A stretch of 64,000 nucleotides of DNA from Pseudoneurospora amorphoporcata (GCA_033297205.1 MU859136.1:62001-126000), one strand, 5' to 3'; positions 21,624-33,716 are shown, counted from the first letter of the stretch. Numbers and translations: made by a program. The notes: generated by a model not told the origin, from the letters alone.

Positions 21624-24027
21624 GCCCCAGACTCCACCTCGCCCGAGATCGAGGGGAAGAAGGTGTATCGGCGCCACGGTCTGGAGAGGGACTGGTCAGT
21701 GGCTGTGTCAAGTAAATGGAAGTAATTGGGTGATGTGTTGTGTTTTTGTTTTGGTGGTGATGATGAGCTTGGAGGTTTGACTTGATGCACCAAGATGCCT
21801 GCACCCCTCCAAGGGCCAACCACTATAAGTAACCAAGCCCTGGAACCAAGCCACTAAACACGGGCGGTGCAGCATCCCCCGCTCCCGTCACGCGTCGCAC
21901 TTTTGGGAGTCGCGTCTTCCACATCTTGACATACCGGCAGCCTTTATCCAAATGGAACGCCGGGCAGTGATTTCAATTCGGCTAGATGCGAATCAGGTCG
22001 CCGCATGTGCTTTGTATAAAGCCCACTTTCGATTGTGACAATGTCTTCTCGGTAACGTCTACTTGCGCGACTTGGGTATTGATGCCGATGATGTCGCAAA
22101 TCTCAATGCAATTGATCTGCTAGGTTATCACGTGTGATCGCTCGTCTATCGGGCGGTCGGATCGTGGCCTGGCGTAGTAAAATGTGTTGGATGCTTGGCT
22201 TTAAAAAAAAATGTTGTTTTGGTGAATCGTGATTTGCTAGGCGAGTGGTCGAAAATGGTTGCCGTGGTTGCGGTTGAAACTTGAAGCTCGTTGGATCGGA
22301 GAAATTGCGTGTCACTGTCAGTGCTGCAACGCAAATCCATTTGCTGCTGGTTTGGGGTACGGACTCGCAGCTCTTACGGTCTACAGTATATGGGCTGTCC
22401 AAGGTGAATTTCAAACACTATTTTGTTTAGGCAGTCGTCTTACCACGTGATTCGGCTCCGAAGTCAGGGAACCAGGGGGTTGGTCAGGGTCTCCGCCCGG
22501 CGAGATCTCCGGGTTGTGGAGTCTTCCCCGGGAGCCCGGGAGCACCCGACCCGGAGATTCTGGGGGTGTGCTCCGGCCCAACGTTTCAGCCTTGAACAGC
22601 GCGATATCAGTACCTGCTTTGTACCACCATGCATTATTGCCCAAGACCCTTTTAATGGCGATGAACCTCACCATGTAACCGTCTAGATGAGTTCTGGTCC
22701 GAGTATCTCCACCCTCGTAGCCGTCATCGTCGACCGGGGCGCCAATTTCTTGATTTGGTCGACGTGAGTGGGCGTTTATGTGACGACCAATTTGCAATTT
22801 AATGTGCTTCGTTAGCTTGACACCATCTCAACTATCGACCCGTTCCAAAACCTCACAGACACATGGCACTGAGAATCATGCTCGATTTATGCGTCGGCGA
22901 GTTTGTCACTGGCTTCTAATTCGCTAGAGGTCTTCTATGACGATGGGTTTGAAGCCTTCAATAATGTTTACTGGGTCCACCGTGATCAAGGTTCGAGTGG
23001 TGTGTGAGTCTGTTATGGTGTTGGTGGGTCTGTCTGGTGGTGTCCATGGAGGGGGCCATCTGAATGGAAGTTGCAGTTTACATATGTCGGTTTCGGTGCT
23101 TGCCTCTCTGCACCACTTGCTGCATGGCACTAAGGTAGGTACAGACGATATCCAAAGTTTTATACCTAAGGTACCTTAGGTTGACGTTGAACCTCAAGTT
23201 CCATATGAAGCCGGGGAAGCAGTCCTTCAAACCAAGTCAAATGTCCCCGCTCCTCACAATGGATGGATCATGATGCATCATCTGTTGGCCTGCATGGCCT
23301 GGATACCCTTGGTGTTTCATTTGTGCCCCTGCCACATGGTTTTTGTTTCTTGTTTTGTGTGTCAAGTGTACAGTTCATCGCCAACTGAGGTGTTCTCCGC
23401 CTGTTGCAAGGTTCAATGTTGACTCCCCCGGATGCTGCCCCCTTTCTGTATACGTACCTCTTGACGGTAGATGAAGTCAGTAGTGGCCCTGAGCGGGTGA
23501 CCAGTCCCCACCAGGCAAACCGATTGGCCGTGATAGGAGTCCAAGGAGTCAAAGGGGCCTGGACCATTCAGAGGAACAGAACTCCTGACCGAGTTGTTAG
23601 TGTCAGGAGATGCCCGTGCAAGAGCGACACTTTTCAATGGCAAAATGACAGGCGCCTCTTTGTGCCTTGTGAGATGCAGCTGGCCGCTTTTGCCAGCCAG
23701 CCGGGACCCTTGCTCCCCCATTGTTGGACGCAAAATGTTAGGTACTCCGGGCATGGTACCGCCAAGTCCCACGCTAATTAAGGGCACTCCAGACGGTGAT
23801 ATTAACACAGGCAGGGCACATCCTATCCGTTTGCATATTGATTACACTCCTCTTGGACCATTTCCTCCATTTCCCTCTATTTCATCCTTTGACAACTCCT
23901 CGTCGCCATCCACCCTTTTTTTCGCCTTCTTGCTTTCTTTGTCTCTTCTGCTATCCCATATCCACATCTAGTACCAGAACTCATGTTTTCCACCACCGCT
24001 ACCAGAACCACCACCACTCACAACAAC
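21624..24027. other. intergenic, about 2.4 kb, no supported gene
   Basis: Divergent intergenic region between the bromodomain gene and the coiled-coil gene. Short ORFs on both strands lack conserved patterns. A GC-rich patch at about 22485-22580 has nested partial palindromes around CCCCGGGAGCCCGGGAG. The sequence from about 23840 to 24027 is pyrimidine-rich and then ACCACCACC-rich, resembling a promoter and 5' UTR. Confidence 0.5.
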
Positions 24028-24932
24028 ATGACCGACGAAGAGCTTGACCGCGACTGGAAGCCCAATGGCCGTCGCCCGCAATCGTGCGTTTATCCCCTTT
24101 CTTATTATGCGATACAGTACACTACCCGTCAACCCGTCATTGTTCCACCTACCCACCACGCCAACGACCCGTTCGGTACCTTGCATGAATTACAATGACG
24201 CGACGACACATACCAAGAAAGAAACACAAAAAGAATTGTGGACTAACATGTCTTTAAAATGACAGCACCATTGCGCGGAACTTCTCCCAGGAGCTGATGG
24301 ACATCTTCCGCATCGACAAGGACATCACCGACCTCGACGACCAGGTCGACAAGCGGTCAGTCTCCGCCAACGCCAACGCCAACGCCATCATTGACATCGA
24401 CCTCGACGCCCGGTTCGCATACTTCTTCAACCCCCCTGCTAGCACCCATTCGCTAACCCGTCTGTCTACCTCTTTTGGTGGCAACAGAAAGCAAGAAGTC
24501 GACAAGAAGGCATCCGAACTCGAAGCCCTCGAAAGGCGTCTCCGTGAGATGGAGGAGAAACTCAAGAGCCAGTACCCAGCAGCTGCCGTCGGCACCCAGG
24601 CAAAGCCATCACAACTCCACACTCAGAACCAGCAAAACAAGAGCAGGCCAGGGTCCGCGAGACAGACCCAGCAGGCGCCAGTTTCCGGAGCGATGCCGCC
24701 TACCCCGATAGGAAGTGAAGGTGAATTGGAATCCCCGATAGAGCCCGCTAGCCCACAAACACCAAGAGCACCCCGACCGGTTGATCAGCCATTCTTCCAT
24801 GTCGCTACATTTGCTTCCGGATATGACGCAGCATCCATCAAATCCATCCAAACCATATCCGAAAGCTCCAGTTATGCTGACTTTGTCCTTGTGGCCCCTA
24901 ATCCAGACGGCGACCGTGAGCGAGACCATTGA
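24028..24932 (+). CDS. small coiled-coil protein of unknown function
   Basis: Three exons, 24028..24083, 24266..24355 and 24488..24932, give 196 residues. Donors are GTGCGT and GTCAGT; branches are CTAAC in both introns; acceptors follow GACAG and AACAG. The N-terminus is MTDEELDRDWKPNGRRPQS. A charged helical segment of about 50 residues follows (ELMDIFRIDKDITDLDDQVD, then ASELEALERRLREMEEKLK) and should form a coiled coil. The rest is Gln/Pro/Ser-rich and disordered. An in-frame upstream ATG at 23983 would add 15 Thr-rich residues. Intron 2 is 132 nt without an in-frame stop, so retention would give a 240-residue variant. The coiled-coil segment looks conserved in fungi to me, but I cannot name the family. 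Confidence 0.72.
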
Positions 24933-26108
24933 GTACAACTATTCTGAATTTCAAAGAGATACCCCCCTATGCCTCCTCAACCTTGTCGGCAGCACTGAGG
25001 GTGGAGGAGGGTTCGGAATTGCATTACACCAACAAATGACGACATCTACTGAGATTTGCCGGCGAATAACAACAACCGGGATGGTTACACACACAACAGC
25101 CCATGAAAGCGGCTGGCGAATCCTGGGAACCGAATCCATGATAGACGGCGGAATACGAATACCACGACAACGCTATATCAGCATTACTATAGTTTTAATA
25201 CTTTCTTCGCCGCCGACCGGGCGGGCCAATGCCAATTGCATGGAGACGTTCACTTCCTCGACTACGTACTACTACGACTGCGCTTCGCTACATATCAGGC
25301 CTCGAGGATATTCAATTCTAGGACTGCTCTCCTTAGGACGCGACACGCCCGAGGAGGATCAAACCATCACCATGGCCCGGTCTACGGAGTTTTGGCTTTC
25401 GACACCAAATACCAGGACGCCACAACATTAATAATCATTCACTCGCTTGCATTTTTGCCTCTACACTACGAGGCCACACCAACGATCGTTCTCGCCGGTT
25501 TGTGTCCTGGGGCAGGACGGGGTTGGATGCAGGGAGGGTTCAGGGTTGACCAAACTGCCTCGGGAAATGGCATTTGCATGGACGGAAGGGATAGGAGACG
25601 AGAGAGAGAGCAGCATAAAAGATGACTGCGACGGATTTTGGAGGGGATGGTTCACAAATGTCGTGTAACTACTTACAGAAACGCGACGTTTGGCTAGGAT
25701 TCCACGGTAGTTTTTAGTTGCAACAGTATGTTGGATATATTGTACCAATGTCTGAACAGAGATTTGTAACTTGAAGGGAGCTGTTCCCGTTCCCTTGGTG
25801 TGTGTCATGTGCAAGGGGTCTGTGAGGATGACTGACTGCGGCAATATTGCTCCGCTTCCACTGTCTTGTGTTTCTAGAGGCATGTCGCGAACAAGGATGC
25901 ACACAGATCAACAACTGAACGGGAAGCAGTCAATTCATACTACCGGCCCATTGACGCCTGGACGCCGAAACAGAAGCTCATATCTACTCAATGGAGATGT
26001 GAAGAGAGTCAATAAAACGAAGGACTAGTGCTACCAACACCCTCGCCTGCCAAAGTTGTTGAACCACCTCTGGTAATGCTCGAGATGCAGATGAGCTGCT
26101 TTCAGAAA
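24933..26108. other. intergenic between convergent genes, no gene seen
   Basis: About 1.2 kb between convergent 3' ends. The plus ORF crossing 24781-25431 is an out-of-frame continuation of the coiled-coil gene and has no family features. Confidence 0.5.
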
Positions 26109-27932
26109 CTACAAATCCTTATCAGCAAACCCCACCCGTCCCCTCATATCCAGCACAACAAAGACCGCCTTGAAAAAGGTATCTCCAAAGATACCGACGT
26201 CCAGGCCCATGTTATTCTGAATACCACCCATGCACTGGGTGATCATTCCGGCGGGCATGGGGGGATCGTCGTCGTCCTTCTTCTCCTTCTTGTCATTTCC
26301 GCCAAAAACGAAATCCTTCAAAGAAGCAGGACGCTGTTGCTGCGCACGTGCAAAACGAGTGCTGGAAGAGTCCTCCTCCTCAACTTCAACCACGGAAAAA
26401 TTGAACAGCGCTCCGGGGATGGTAGCGTGCCAACCACCCTTTTCGCCAAAAGCAATCTTCAAGTCTGGCAACACGGGCTTTATCTCCTCGTCTCCCTTGG
26501 GTCCGTTGTTCCCATCGGCGGCGCCGTCGGCGTCAGATCCAGATCCAGATCCAGATCCAGTACCAGTACCAGTACTAGCACCGGCAGCGGGAGGCGGACC
26601 AGACCTGGTATGCAGTGGAACCTTCAAATCGCAGGGGTACGTCCAAGTGTTGTATTCGGTGCGGAACACAGCGCCGGGGACGTGGGCGTAGTACTTGTTC
26701 ACGATGGAGGCGGGGAGGAGGAGGAGGGAGGTACCTGTGTCGATGATGGCTTCGTGGAGGGTTAGTGTTGCTGTGGCTGCTGCGTTGGTTGCAGAACTGG
26801 AGGTAGGAGAGGGACCAGTGCCAGTGTCACTAAGGGGGTCAGCGTCCTCGAGACCGTTCATCCATTCCGATTGGTAAGTACTATTGGCGATGGCAAAAAA
26901 AGTGTAGCCCGTCTGCCAATACTCGCTGCGGCTGAGAGGGTAGTAGTTGATTTCTCCTTTGTACGGAGCCCTCTCGTTCTTTCCCTTCTCCCCCTTTTCT
27001 ACTGTCGGGACCGATCCGAAGGTATAAGTCCCGTTGGCGCGGGTGCGCAGGTCGATGGTCATCAGAGGCTGGTCGAGACGCTCGTAGAGCTGCTCCGAGA
27101 CGGTGGTTTCGGTGCCGAGGGGGTGCACTTCGCTGGACATGTTATATGCTAGACCCATGATGCCGGAGGTGGCGAGGTCGACGGCTAGGTCGAGACTGAC
27201 TTCGAGTGCGGACTGTACGACGGCCTTGGGGATTTTGATGGAGCCGAGGTGGAGGGTGTCGTGGTATACGTTACCGGCTGCGTAGCTTCCGTCGGCTGTT
27301 TGTTCCCAATGTTAGTCTTGAGGATCTTGCACCCAAAGCCAGAAAAGAGCAAGTGAGTGGAGAGGGCAAATGAAGGAAAACATACCATAATAAGTAGCCC
27401 AAGAAGCATTGACGACCTTCTCTGCCGTCGACGACTTGCCAATATCGTACAACACGCGCCGCGTCTTGTTGGCAATGAAGGTCTCCGAGCTCAACACCCA
27501 GAAAGAGACAGAGCCGGTGTCGATGTTGACCAGAAGCTTCTGCGGAGGGGTGCCGACGGTGAGCTCGGAAAGGTACTCGCGCTCCTCCCAGAAGGGGGTG
27601 GTGGGGAGACTGCTGCTGACTCCTCCGCCCTTGGGTTTGTCAGAGGAGGAAGTATCCTCGATGAAGACGACCTTCTTGAGACCAGGGGGGATAGAGTCGG
27701 GGTTGACGTTCAACCGGGAGAGGGACTTGTAGTAAGACAAAAGGCCGTGGTTGGAGGGTTGATCATGATGGACCGAGTGGAAAGCGGCGTTGTAGTGAGC
27801 CGGGAGTGAGAATGATGCCGGCGACTTTGAGTCACCGCGGCGGAGATGATGAGGTGATCCGGGCGAGACCACGGCGGCGAGGGAGTGAGCCGCGAGGAGG
27901 AGAAGCGCCGAGATGAGGACGCTGAACTCCAT
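26109..27932 (-). CDS. secreted aspartic protease (pepsin family A1)
   Basis: Exons 27932..27386 and 27295..26109 give 577 residues. Family A1 enzymes cleave peptide bonds using two Asp residues at acid pH. A signal peptide (MEFSVLISALLLLAAHSLAA) is followed by a propeptide. The first active-site motif, NIDTGSVSFWV, has Asp138, and EYLSELTVGTPPQKLLVNID precedes it as in all family members. The second motif, AIIDTGTSLLLLP, has Asp368, and DVGIFGDTFFKAVFVVLDM closes the fold. Unusual are a low-complexity GTGSGSGSGSD insert at about 425-450 and a DDD/KK-rich loop near the end. The C-terminus has no clear GPI signal. The intron has donor GTATG, branch CTAAC and acceptor CAG. I used the first ATG that starts a clean signal peptide. 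Confidence 0.92.
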
Positions 27933-29356
27933 CTTTGCTGTGGTGGATAGGTCGATGTTGGTGATCTGGAGAAGGTTGGAAAGAAACAAAGGTCGTGAGA
28001 GTAACCGTTTGAGTGACTGATGAACAAGAAGTTCACTTCCTTATCTCGACCTTGAGGGACATGTAAGAGGTTGAAATCTTGGAGTGTCACAACATAACTC
28101 CCCACTGTTACTACCCTTTTATTTATACTTGCTACACTTGCACACAACCACCGTTCAAGTGGGCCAAGTGGTAACAGAAGCGGTCACTTCAGAATGGAAA
28201 ATATCCGATGAGATGGATGAGTGACACAAGATTCGTCATATCTGGTCGGTCATCTTGAAGCAGAGGAGGAATTTGGGCCTCTGGAGAGAAGAAATATCAG
28301 AGTCTGGAACTACTTGTTAATTAGATCAAAGGACGGGCAATGACAGGAGGACCGTCAGGGTTCTCACCAATTTCTTCATTAGGGAGAACCACCAAAGCAT
28401 TCATGTCCTCAGCGGTGAGTGGTGGTTTCCATTATAAGGCAGGTATCACCAGAAAGGCAAGAGCAGGACAGGACGCCACTTTCAAGTTTGAAACATAGAA
28501 GGAAGGAGCGGCTGGAATATACTCAGCGAAGACACAATTGATTGAAACATGTACGTCTAAAGTAGAAAGAAGGTCTGCTGTCCAAGTGACTGTTACCCGT
28601 AGCCACAAGGTTATACAGTTCATGTTGCCGGTCTGAGGGAAGTGAACCCCCAACTGTTTCGCCTCGAAACACACCTCACATGTGAGTAGCACAGAAGAAG
28701 TCCCGTCCCACTCCGGAATCCGGCTCCGTGAGAGTGGGTCTGTTGCCGGTTGTTCGGCGGGCCCGGGCTTTAGCGGACACGGGCTTGGCATCGGAGCGGG
28801 TCTTTTCAACTGTGGACTCTTTTTTATTGCATGTCATTACACGTGCGGGAGTCTCCCAATGTCTTATTTTTTTCATCTCATCAACAAAGAGAGACTGATC
28901 ACTAGACGTTCAACAACGATGGCATATTGAGAGATGGGAACGGCTTCAGTACAAAAGTCGATTTGTCTCTCCGTTTCGCAGTTGCTGGGCGCCCAGACCA
29001 CTTTAGCTAATGATGGGCTAACAGTAACACCAGAGGACAGGATATCATTGGTCAGATGGCTTTGAATATGGATACCCTCACAGCTGTCCTTTCGATAAGA
29101 ACAGGTATCAATTAGTGCTGAGACAACGCCTGCCTGCCGCCATCGCTGCCCGCTACCTACCGCTACGACATAACGGTAGCTCGCTCCCCCTCCGAATTCC
29201 AAGACGAACAACAACCCCGAAACACCTTCACCACTTGACTTGAGGCCACTTTGTTCTGTCTGACGGAATGCCTCTTTTAGTTCCCGTCACTCCTTGAAGA
29301 GTCTTTTTGATCATCTTCTTATTTACACACCTCCCAACACACACACAACGCCCACC
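27933..29356. other. divergent intergenic region, no gene seen
   Basis: About 1.4 kb between the divergent protease and Lhs1 genes. Short ORFs only, none conserved. The sequence immediately before 29357 (CACACACAACGCCCACC) looks like the Lhs1 5' UTR. Confidence 0.5.
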
Positions 29357-32338
29357 ATGGCGCGGGTGTCAACACTATCATCATCATCACCCTTGAGGAT
29401 ATTCCTCTCCGCCATCTTCCTCTTCTCCGCACATGTCTTTGCCGTCTCGGCCGTCCTGGGTGTTGACCTGGGCACCGAATACATCAAAGCCACCCTCGTC
29501 AAACCCGGCATCCCTCTCGAAATCGTCCTGACCAAAGATTCCCGTCGCAAAGAGACCTCCGCCGTCGCCTTCAAGCCCTCTTCCAATCGCCCCCAGAAGG
29601 GTGCCTACCCCGAGCGCGTCTATGGCTCCGACGCCATGGCCATCGCCCCCCGATTTCCCGGCGACGTTTACCCGAACCTCAAGGCCATCCTCGGTCTCCC
29701 CGCTGGCAGCGCCCAAGTCCGAGAGTACGCCGAGAGACACCCTGCCCTGAGACTGGAGGCCCACAAGACAAAGGGCACTGCGGCCTTCAAGAGCGCCGCC
29801 GCTTTCACTGAAGAGGAGGAGGCTTGGCTGGTCGAGGAGTTGTTGGCCATGGAGCTTCAGAGCATTCGTGCCAACGCCGAGCTTCTCGCTGGTACTTCTA
29901 GCTCTGTGCGCTCCGTCGTCATCACCGTCCCGCCCTTCTACACCGTCGAGGAGAAGCGTGCTCTCGAGCTGTCTGCGGAATTGGCCGGCCTCAAGGTCCT
30001 CTCTCTTATCTCGGACGGCCTCGCTGTCGGCCTCAACTATGCCACCAGCCGTCAGTTCCCCAATGTCAACAAGGGCGAAAAGGCCGAGAACCACATCATC
30101 TTCGACATGGGCGCCGGCTCCACCAAGGCTACCGTCCTCCAGATGCAGTCGCGCACCGTCAAGGACGTCGGCAAGTTCAACAAGACCATCCAGGAGGTTA
30201 CCGTTCTCGGATCCGGCTGGGACCGCACTCTCGGAGGTGATGCTCTTAACTATCTCATTGTTGACGACATGATCCGCCAATTCGTCGAGTCGCCCAAGGC
30301 GCAAAAGGCCGGCGTCACTCTCGAGGCTGTCAAGTCCCACGGCCGCACCATCGCCAAGCTGACCAAGGAAGCCGAGCGCCTGAGACACGTTCTCTCCGCC
30401 AACCAGAACACCCAGGCCTCCTTTGAGGGTCTGTACGATGATGTCGACTTCAAGTACAAGATCACCCGTGCCGAGTTCGAAGACATGGCTGCCACCCACG
30501 CCCAGCGCGTCAGCGTCGCTGTTAACAATGCCCTTACCATGGCCGGTCTGCAGATCAAGGATCTCGACTCGGTTATCCTCCACGGCGGCGCCTCGCGTAC
30601 TCCCTTCGTCCAGAAGGAGCTTGAGAACGTCCTGGGAGGAGCCGACAAGATCCGCACCAACGTCAACTCGGACGAGGCTGCCGTTTTTGGTGCTGGTTTC
30701 CGCGCTGCTGCGCTTTCGCCTAGCTTCAGGGTGAAGGAGATCAAGATTGCCGATGGCGCTTCATATCCCGCCGGAATGAGGTGGAACAATGACGAAGGAA
30801 AGCCCAAGCACCAGCGTCTTTGGACCGCCACTTCGCATTTGGGAGCGCCGGCGAAGGAGGTCACTTTCAACAATGTCCAGGACTTGTCCGTCAACTTCTA
30901 CCAGTTGGTGATGGATGGTGTCGAAGTTGATACCAAGGTTTTCACCACCAAGAACTTGACCGCTTCCATCGAGGAGTTGGTGGAGAAGCACAAGTGCGAA
31001 AAGGCCGACATCAAGTTCAAGGTTGGTGTTCGTCTTCTCACCGAGAACGGCGAGGTTGACGTCACCAAGGCCGCCGTTGAGTGTGAGACTGATGAGCCGG
31101 AGAAGGCGGGTATTGTCGACGGCGTCAAGAACCTTTTTGGTTTCGGCAAGAAGGATAAGACTGAGGGCGAGGAGGATTCTGCTTCTGCGTCCACCGAGTC
31201 TTCTACTAGCACCTCTTCCACCACCGAAACCTCTTCTTCGGCCTCTGCGTCCGCCTCTGCCGAGCCCAAGAAGAAGCAACTCGTTCAGATCAACGTTGAC
31301 TTCACTCTCACCCCTACTGGCCCCGCCTCCCTCCTCCCCAAGGCCTCCATCCAATCTCTCAAGGACCGCCTCAAGTCCTTCGCCGCCTCCGACCGCACCC
31401 GTCAACTCCGCGAGGAAGCGCTCAACCAGCTCGAAGCCTACACTTACAAGATCAGCGACATTCTGGACCGCGAGTCTTTCATTGCCCATTCCACCGCTGC
31501 CGAGCGTGAGACTCTCCAGCAAAAGAAGGACGACGCCAGCGACTGGCTCTACGGCGACGGCGCCGATGCCACGCGCGAGGATTTCAAGGCCAAGCTCAAG
31601 GAGCTCCAAAACATTGTCGATCCCGTCCTCAAGAGGGCTGAGGAGGCGGAGAAGAGGCCTGAAATCCTCAAGGGACTGCAGGATGCTCTCGACAACACCA
31701 AGACCTTCGTTAAGGATATCAGGGAGAAGATTGCTGCGTACGATGCCTTCCACGCTTCCGCCTCTGCTAGCGCCTCTGCTTCGTCGTCTATCGCTTCGTC
31801 GTCGTCCTCGTCCGCCACAGCCCCGGCTTCTTCCGTTACCGGCGACTTTGACGACCTGGAAGACGAAGACCCCATGAAGGTCTTGGAGAAGGACCTCGGT
31901 CCGGTTCCCCCTCTTTACTCGCTCGAAGACCTCAAGGAATCCGAGGACCTGTATACTTCCATCTCCACATGGCTGGAGCTGAAGGTGGCAGAGCAAGAGA
32001 AGTTGGGTCCCACTGATGACCCCGTCTTGACAGTCAAGGACCTTTTAGAGAGAAGAGAGAAGTTGGATAAGGCCGGTATGGCGCTGGCCATGAAGGGGGT
32101 TAAGAACTTTGAGAAGACGCAGGCCAAGGCCAAGGCGTCGGGAAGCAAGGCGAGTGGAGGGAAGAAGAATGGCAAGGCCACCAAGGCGGGTGGTGAGAAG
32201 CCGGCCAAGGAAACGACGGTCAGTGATGAGGAGATGGAGGAGATGTTGAGGAAGGTCATGGCGGATGAGAAGGCCAAGGAGGAGGCCAAGGCTCAGAAGG
32301 AGAGCAAGGAGGAACCGATCAAGCATGAGGAGCTTTAA
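29357..32338 (+). CDS. lhs1: ER-lumenal Hsp70-family chaperone Lhs1 / GRP170
   Basis: Single-exon protein of 993 residues. In yeast and animals this family is the nucleotide-exchange partner of BiP/Kar2 and assists protein import and folding in the ER. A signal peptide (about 1-33, PLRIFLSAIFLFSAHVFAVS) leads into AVLGVDLGTEYIKATLVKPG, the Hsp70 phosphate-1 motif. The ATPase domain continues with HIIFDMGAGSTKATVLQM, GWDRTLGGDALNYLI and SVILHGGASRTPFVQKEL. After the substrate-binding region come a long Ser/Thr/Ala-rich loop (about 615-640), a helical lid, a second poly-Ser stretch and a Lys-rich tail. The protein ends KHEEL, an HDEL-like retrieval signal. The ATG is in an ACCATGG context; earlier in-frame codons lack an ATG. 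Confidence 0.95.
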   Translation: MARVSTLSSSSPLRIFLSAIFLFSAHVFAVSAVLGVDLGTEYIKATLVKPGIPLEIVLTKDSRRKETSAVAFKPSSNRPQKGAYPERVYGSDAMAIAPRFPGDVYPNLKAILGLPAGSAQVREYAERHPALRLEAHKTKGTAAFKSAAAFTEEEEAWLVEELLAMELQSIRANAELLAGTSSSVRSVVITVPPFYTVEEKRALELSAELAGLKVLSLISDGLAVGLNYATSRQFPNVNKGEKAENHIIFDMGAGSTKATVLQMQSRTVKDVGKFNKTIQEVTVLGSGWDRTLGGDALNYLIVDDMIRQFVESPKAQKAGVTLEAVKSHGRTIAKLTKEAERLRHVLSANQNTQASFEGLYDDVDFKYKITRAEFEDMAATHAQRVSVAVNNALTMAGLQIKDLDSVILHGGASRTPFVQKELENVLGGADKIRTNVNSDEAAVFGAGFRAAALSPSFRVKEIKIADGASYPAGMRWNNDEGKPKHQRLWTATSHLGAPAKEVTFNNVQDLSVNFYQLVMDGVEVDTKVFTTKNLTASIEELVEKHKCEKADIKFKVGVRLLTENGEVDVTKAAVECETDEPEKAGIVDGVKNLFGFGKKDKTEGEEDSASASTESSTSTSSTTETSSSASASASAEPKKKQLVQINVDFTLTPTGPASLLPKASIQSLKDRLKSFAASDRTRQLREEALNQLEAYTYKISDILDRESFIAHSTAAERETLQQKKDDASDWLYGDGADATREDFKAKLKELQNIVDPVLKRAEEAEKRPEILKGLQDALDNTKTFVKDIREKIAAYDAFHASASASASASSSIASSSSSSATAPASSVTGDFDDLEDEDPMKVLEKDLGPVPPLYSLEDLKESEDLYTSISTWLELKVAEQEKLGPTDDPVLTVKDLLERREKLDKAGMALAMKGVKNFEKTQAKAKASGSKASGGKKNGKATKAGGEKPAKETTVSDEEMEEMLRKVMADEKAKEEAKAQKESKEEPIKHEEL

Positions 32339-32861
32339 AAAAAGGGGGATCTGATGCAGGTGTGTGTGTTTTATTAGCAGCAAAGCGTGTTCGTGTTCTG
32401 GCGTTAGATACAAAGACGATAGATTTATCGACCTGATTATTATAGGGATTGCAATGTTGGCGTCGATCTATATCTACAAATGTTATAAACAGAGTTCCTT
32501 CTAGGTGGTACCTACTTTGCGCTGCCGTCGGAGGTTTATATTCCCAGTGTTCAGTCCCATCTCCGTCCCCTTTCTCTTTGATTTCTCCCAACTTTAACCT
32601 AGGTCTTCTTTCCCTTGCACCATCATCCTCCTCTCTCGTCTCCGATTCTGCCCAGGCAACAAGCTCCTGCAACTTGAGCATCCTCTCTTTCCCACTTTCC
32701 CATGTGCTCCTCAGTCATTTTCTGCTCCTCTTTCACAGCCGAAGTCCGGACCTGGATATAGGTTTCCCCCTACATGAAGGTACCTTTTGATCGCTTTATC
32801 CAGTCGTCTGTCCGCGGTTTTACCACTCTCTTTCCATGTCCCCTTTCCGCCAAGTCCCCGA

Positions 32862-33650
32862 CTAGCCCGAGGTTTTCTTCCCGTTGTCAACCTCCTCAGT
32901 CGCTTCTGTCCCAGGTAACAACCCCCTTTGCTCCCTCACCTCCTCGCCAGTCCAGTGATGCGCGCGACTCTTATGCCTGTCCAGATCCGCTTTACTGTCG
33001 AAGCTCAAGTCTTGCTTGTTCATCCGGTGGCCGGCGAGGTAAATGGTGCAATCGGGATGTAGGCAGAAATATTTGTCCTTCTGAACCAGCTTACCCGTGT
33101 CTGGTCCGCCGCCGTGGATTTCTCGCCATCGTTTGGGGTTCTTGATCTTGAGGGGGACCTTGCGGGGGAGGGGCATGACTGGATGGATCTTTTGGGTTTT
33201 ACGTAGGTAGGATCCCGTCTCACAACCTTGAGAGCATGAACAGTTTGTGTGGTCGGAGATCGGGGGCTTTGCCTTCATGGAAGGACAAAACAACTTGAAG
33301 ATGCAGGACGATTGGATTGTGTGGGGATGACCTGACCTGGATTGAAACGAAAGGGTTTTGTGATACGGAGGAACGTCACTCAGCTTGAACTTGAGTTTAT
33401 ATACCTTAGGTACCTTAGGACAGAGGAGAGACCATTGCAGCTGGCAGTATTGTCGACTGGTAGTCATCTGAACCTCCATGCCTTGGATGGAAACAATGAA
33501 AGAATAGGTAGGAACAACAAAAGTGTTGGCATCATGTAAATGCCGTGGGATTAAAGGTTGTGTGACTCCACCGAGAATCGTCTCGAGTGACTGGTAATCC
33601 CAACAAACAAACCGCGGTTGAGTCAAACGGGGTTGATCACCACCATCCAA
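32862..33650 (-). CDS. possible zinc-finger-like protein, exon structure unsure
   Basis: An open frame whose C-terminal part contains a Cys2-His2-like arrangement: DKYFCLHPDCTIYLAG, a spacer, then SKADLDRHKSRAHH. It also has a Cys pair earlier (NCSCSQGCETGS) and a basic stretch (PLPRKVPLKIKNPKRWREIH). The first ATG inside the frame that keeps this part is at 33278, giving 138 residues. Upstream codons may come from another exon. The finger spacing is wider than a standard C2H2 finger, so this is a resemblance only. No neighbour suggests its role. Confidence 0.35.
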   Translation of the reverse strand: MDGGDQPRLTQPRFVCWDYQSLETILGGVTQPLIPRHLHDANTFVVPTYSFIVSIQGMEVQMTTSRQYCQLQWSLLCPKVPKVYKLKFKLSDVPPYHKTLSFQSRSGHPHTIQSSCIFKLFCPSMKAKPPISDHTNCSCSQGCETGSYLRKTQKIHPVMPLPRKVPLKIKNPKRWREIHGGGPDTGKLVQKDKYFCLHPDCTIYLAGHRMNKQDLSFDSKADLDRHKSRAHHWTGEEVREQRGLLPGTEATEEVDNGKKTSG

Positions 33651-33716
33651 AGCTTGTTGTCTTTTTTTACGAGGAGGGAGAAGATGCCCTTCCTGTCTGC
33701 TTATGTTGCAAACCGG

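Noticed and set aside
22485..22580. GC-rich partial palindrome resembling a structured RNA or 5S-like gene
   Set aside because: It lacks the 5S internal promoter and tRNA boxes; palindromes are short and imperfect.
29387..31996. 398- and 411-codon minus ORFs opposite Lhs1
   Set aside because: Antisense shadows of a codon-biased single-exon gene; the sense frame has full Hsp70 motifs.
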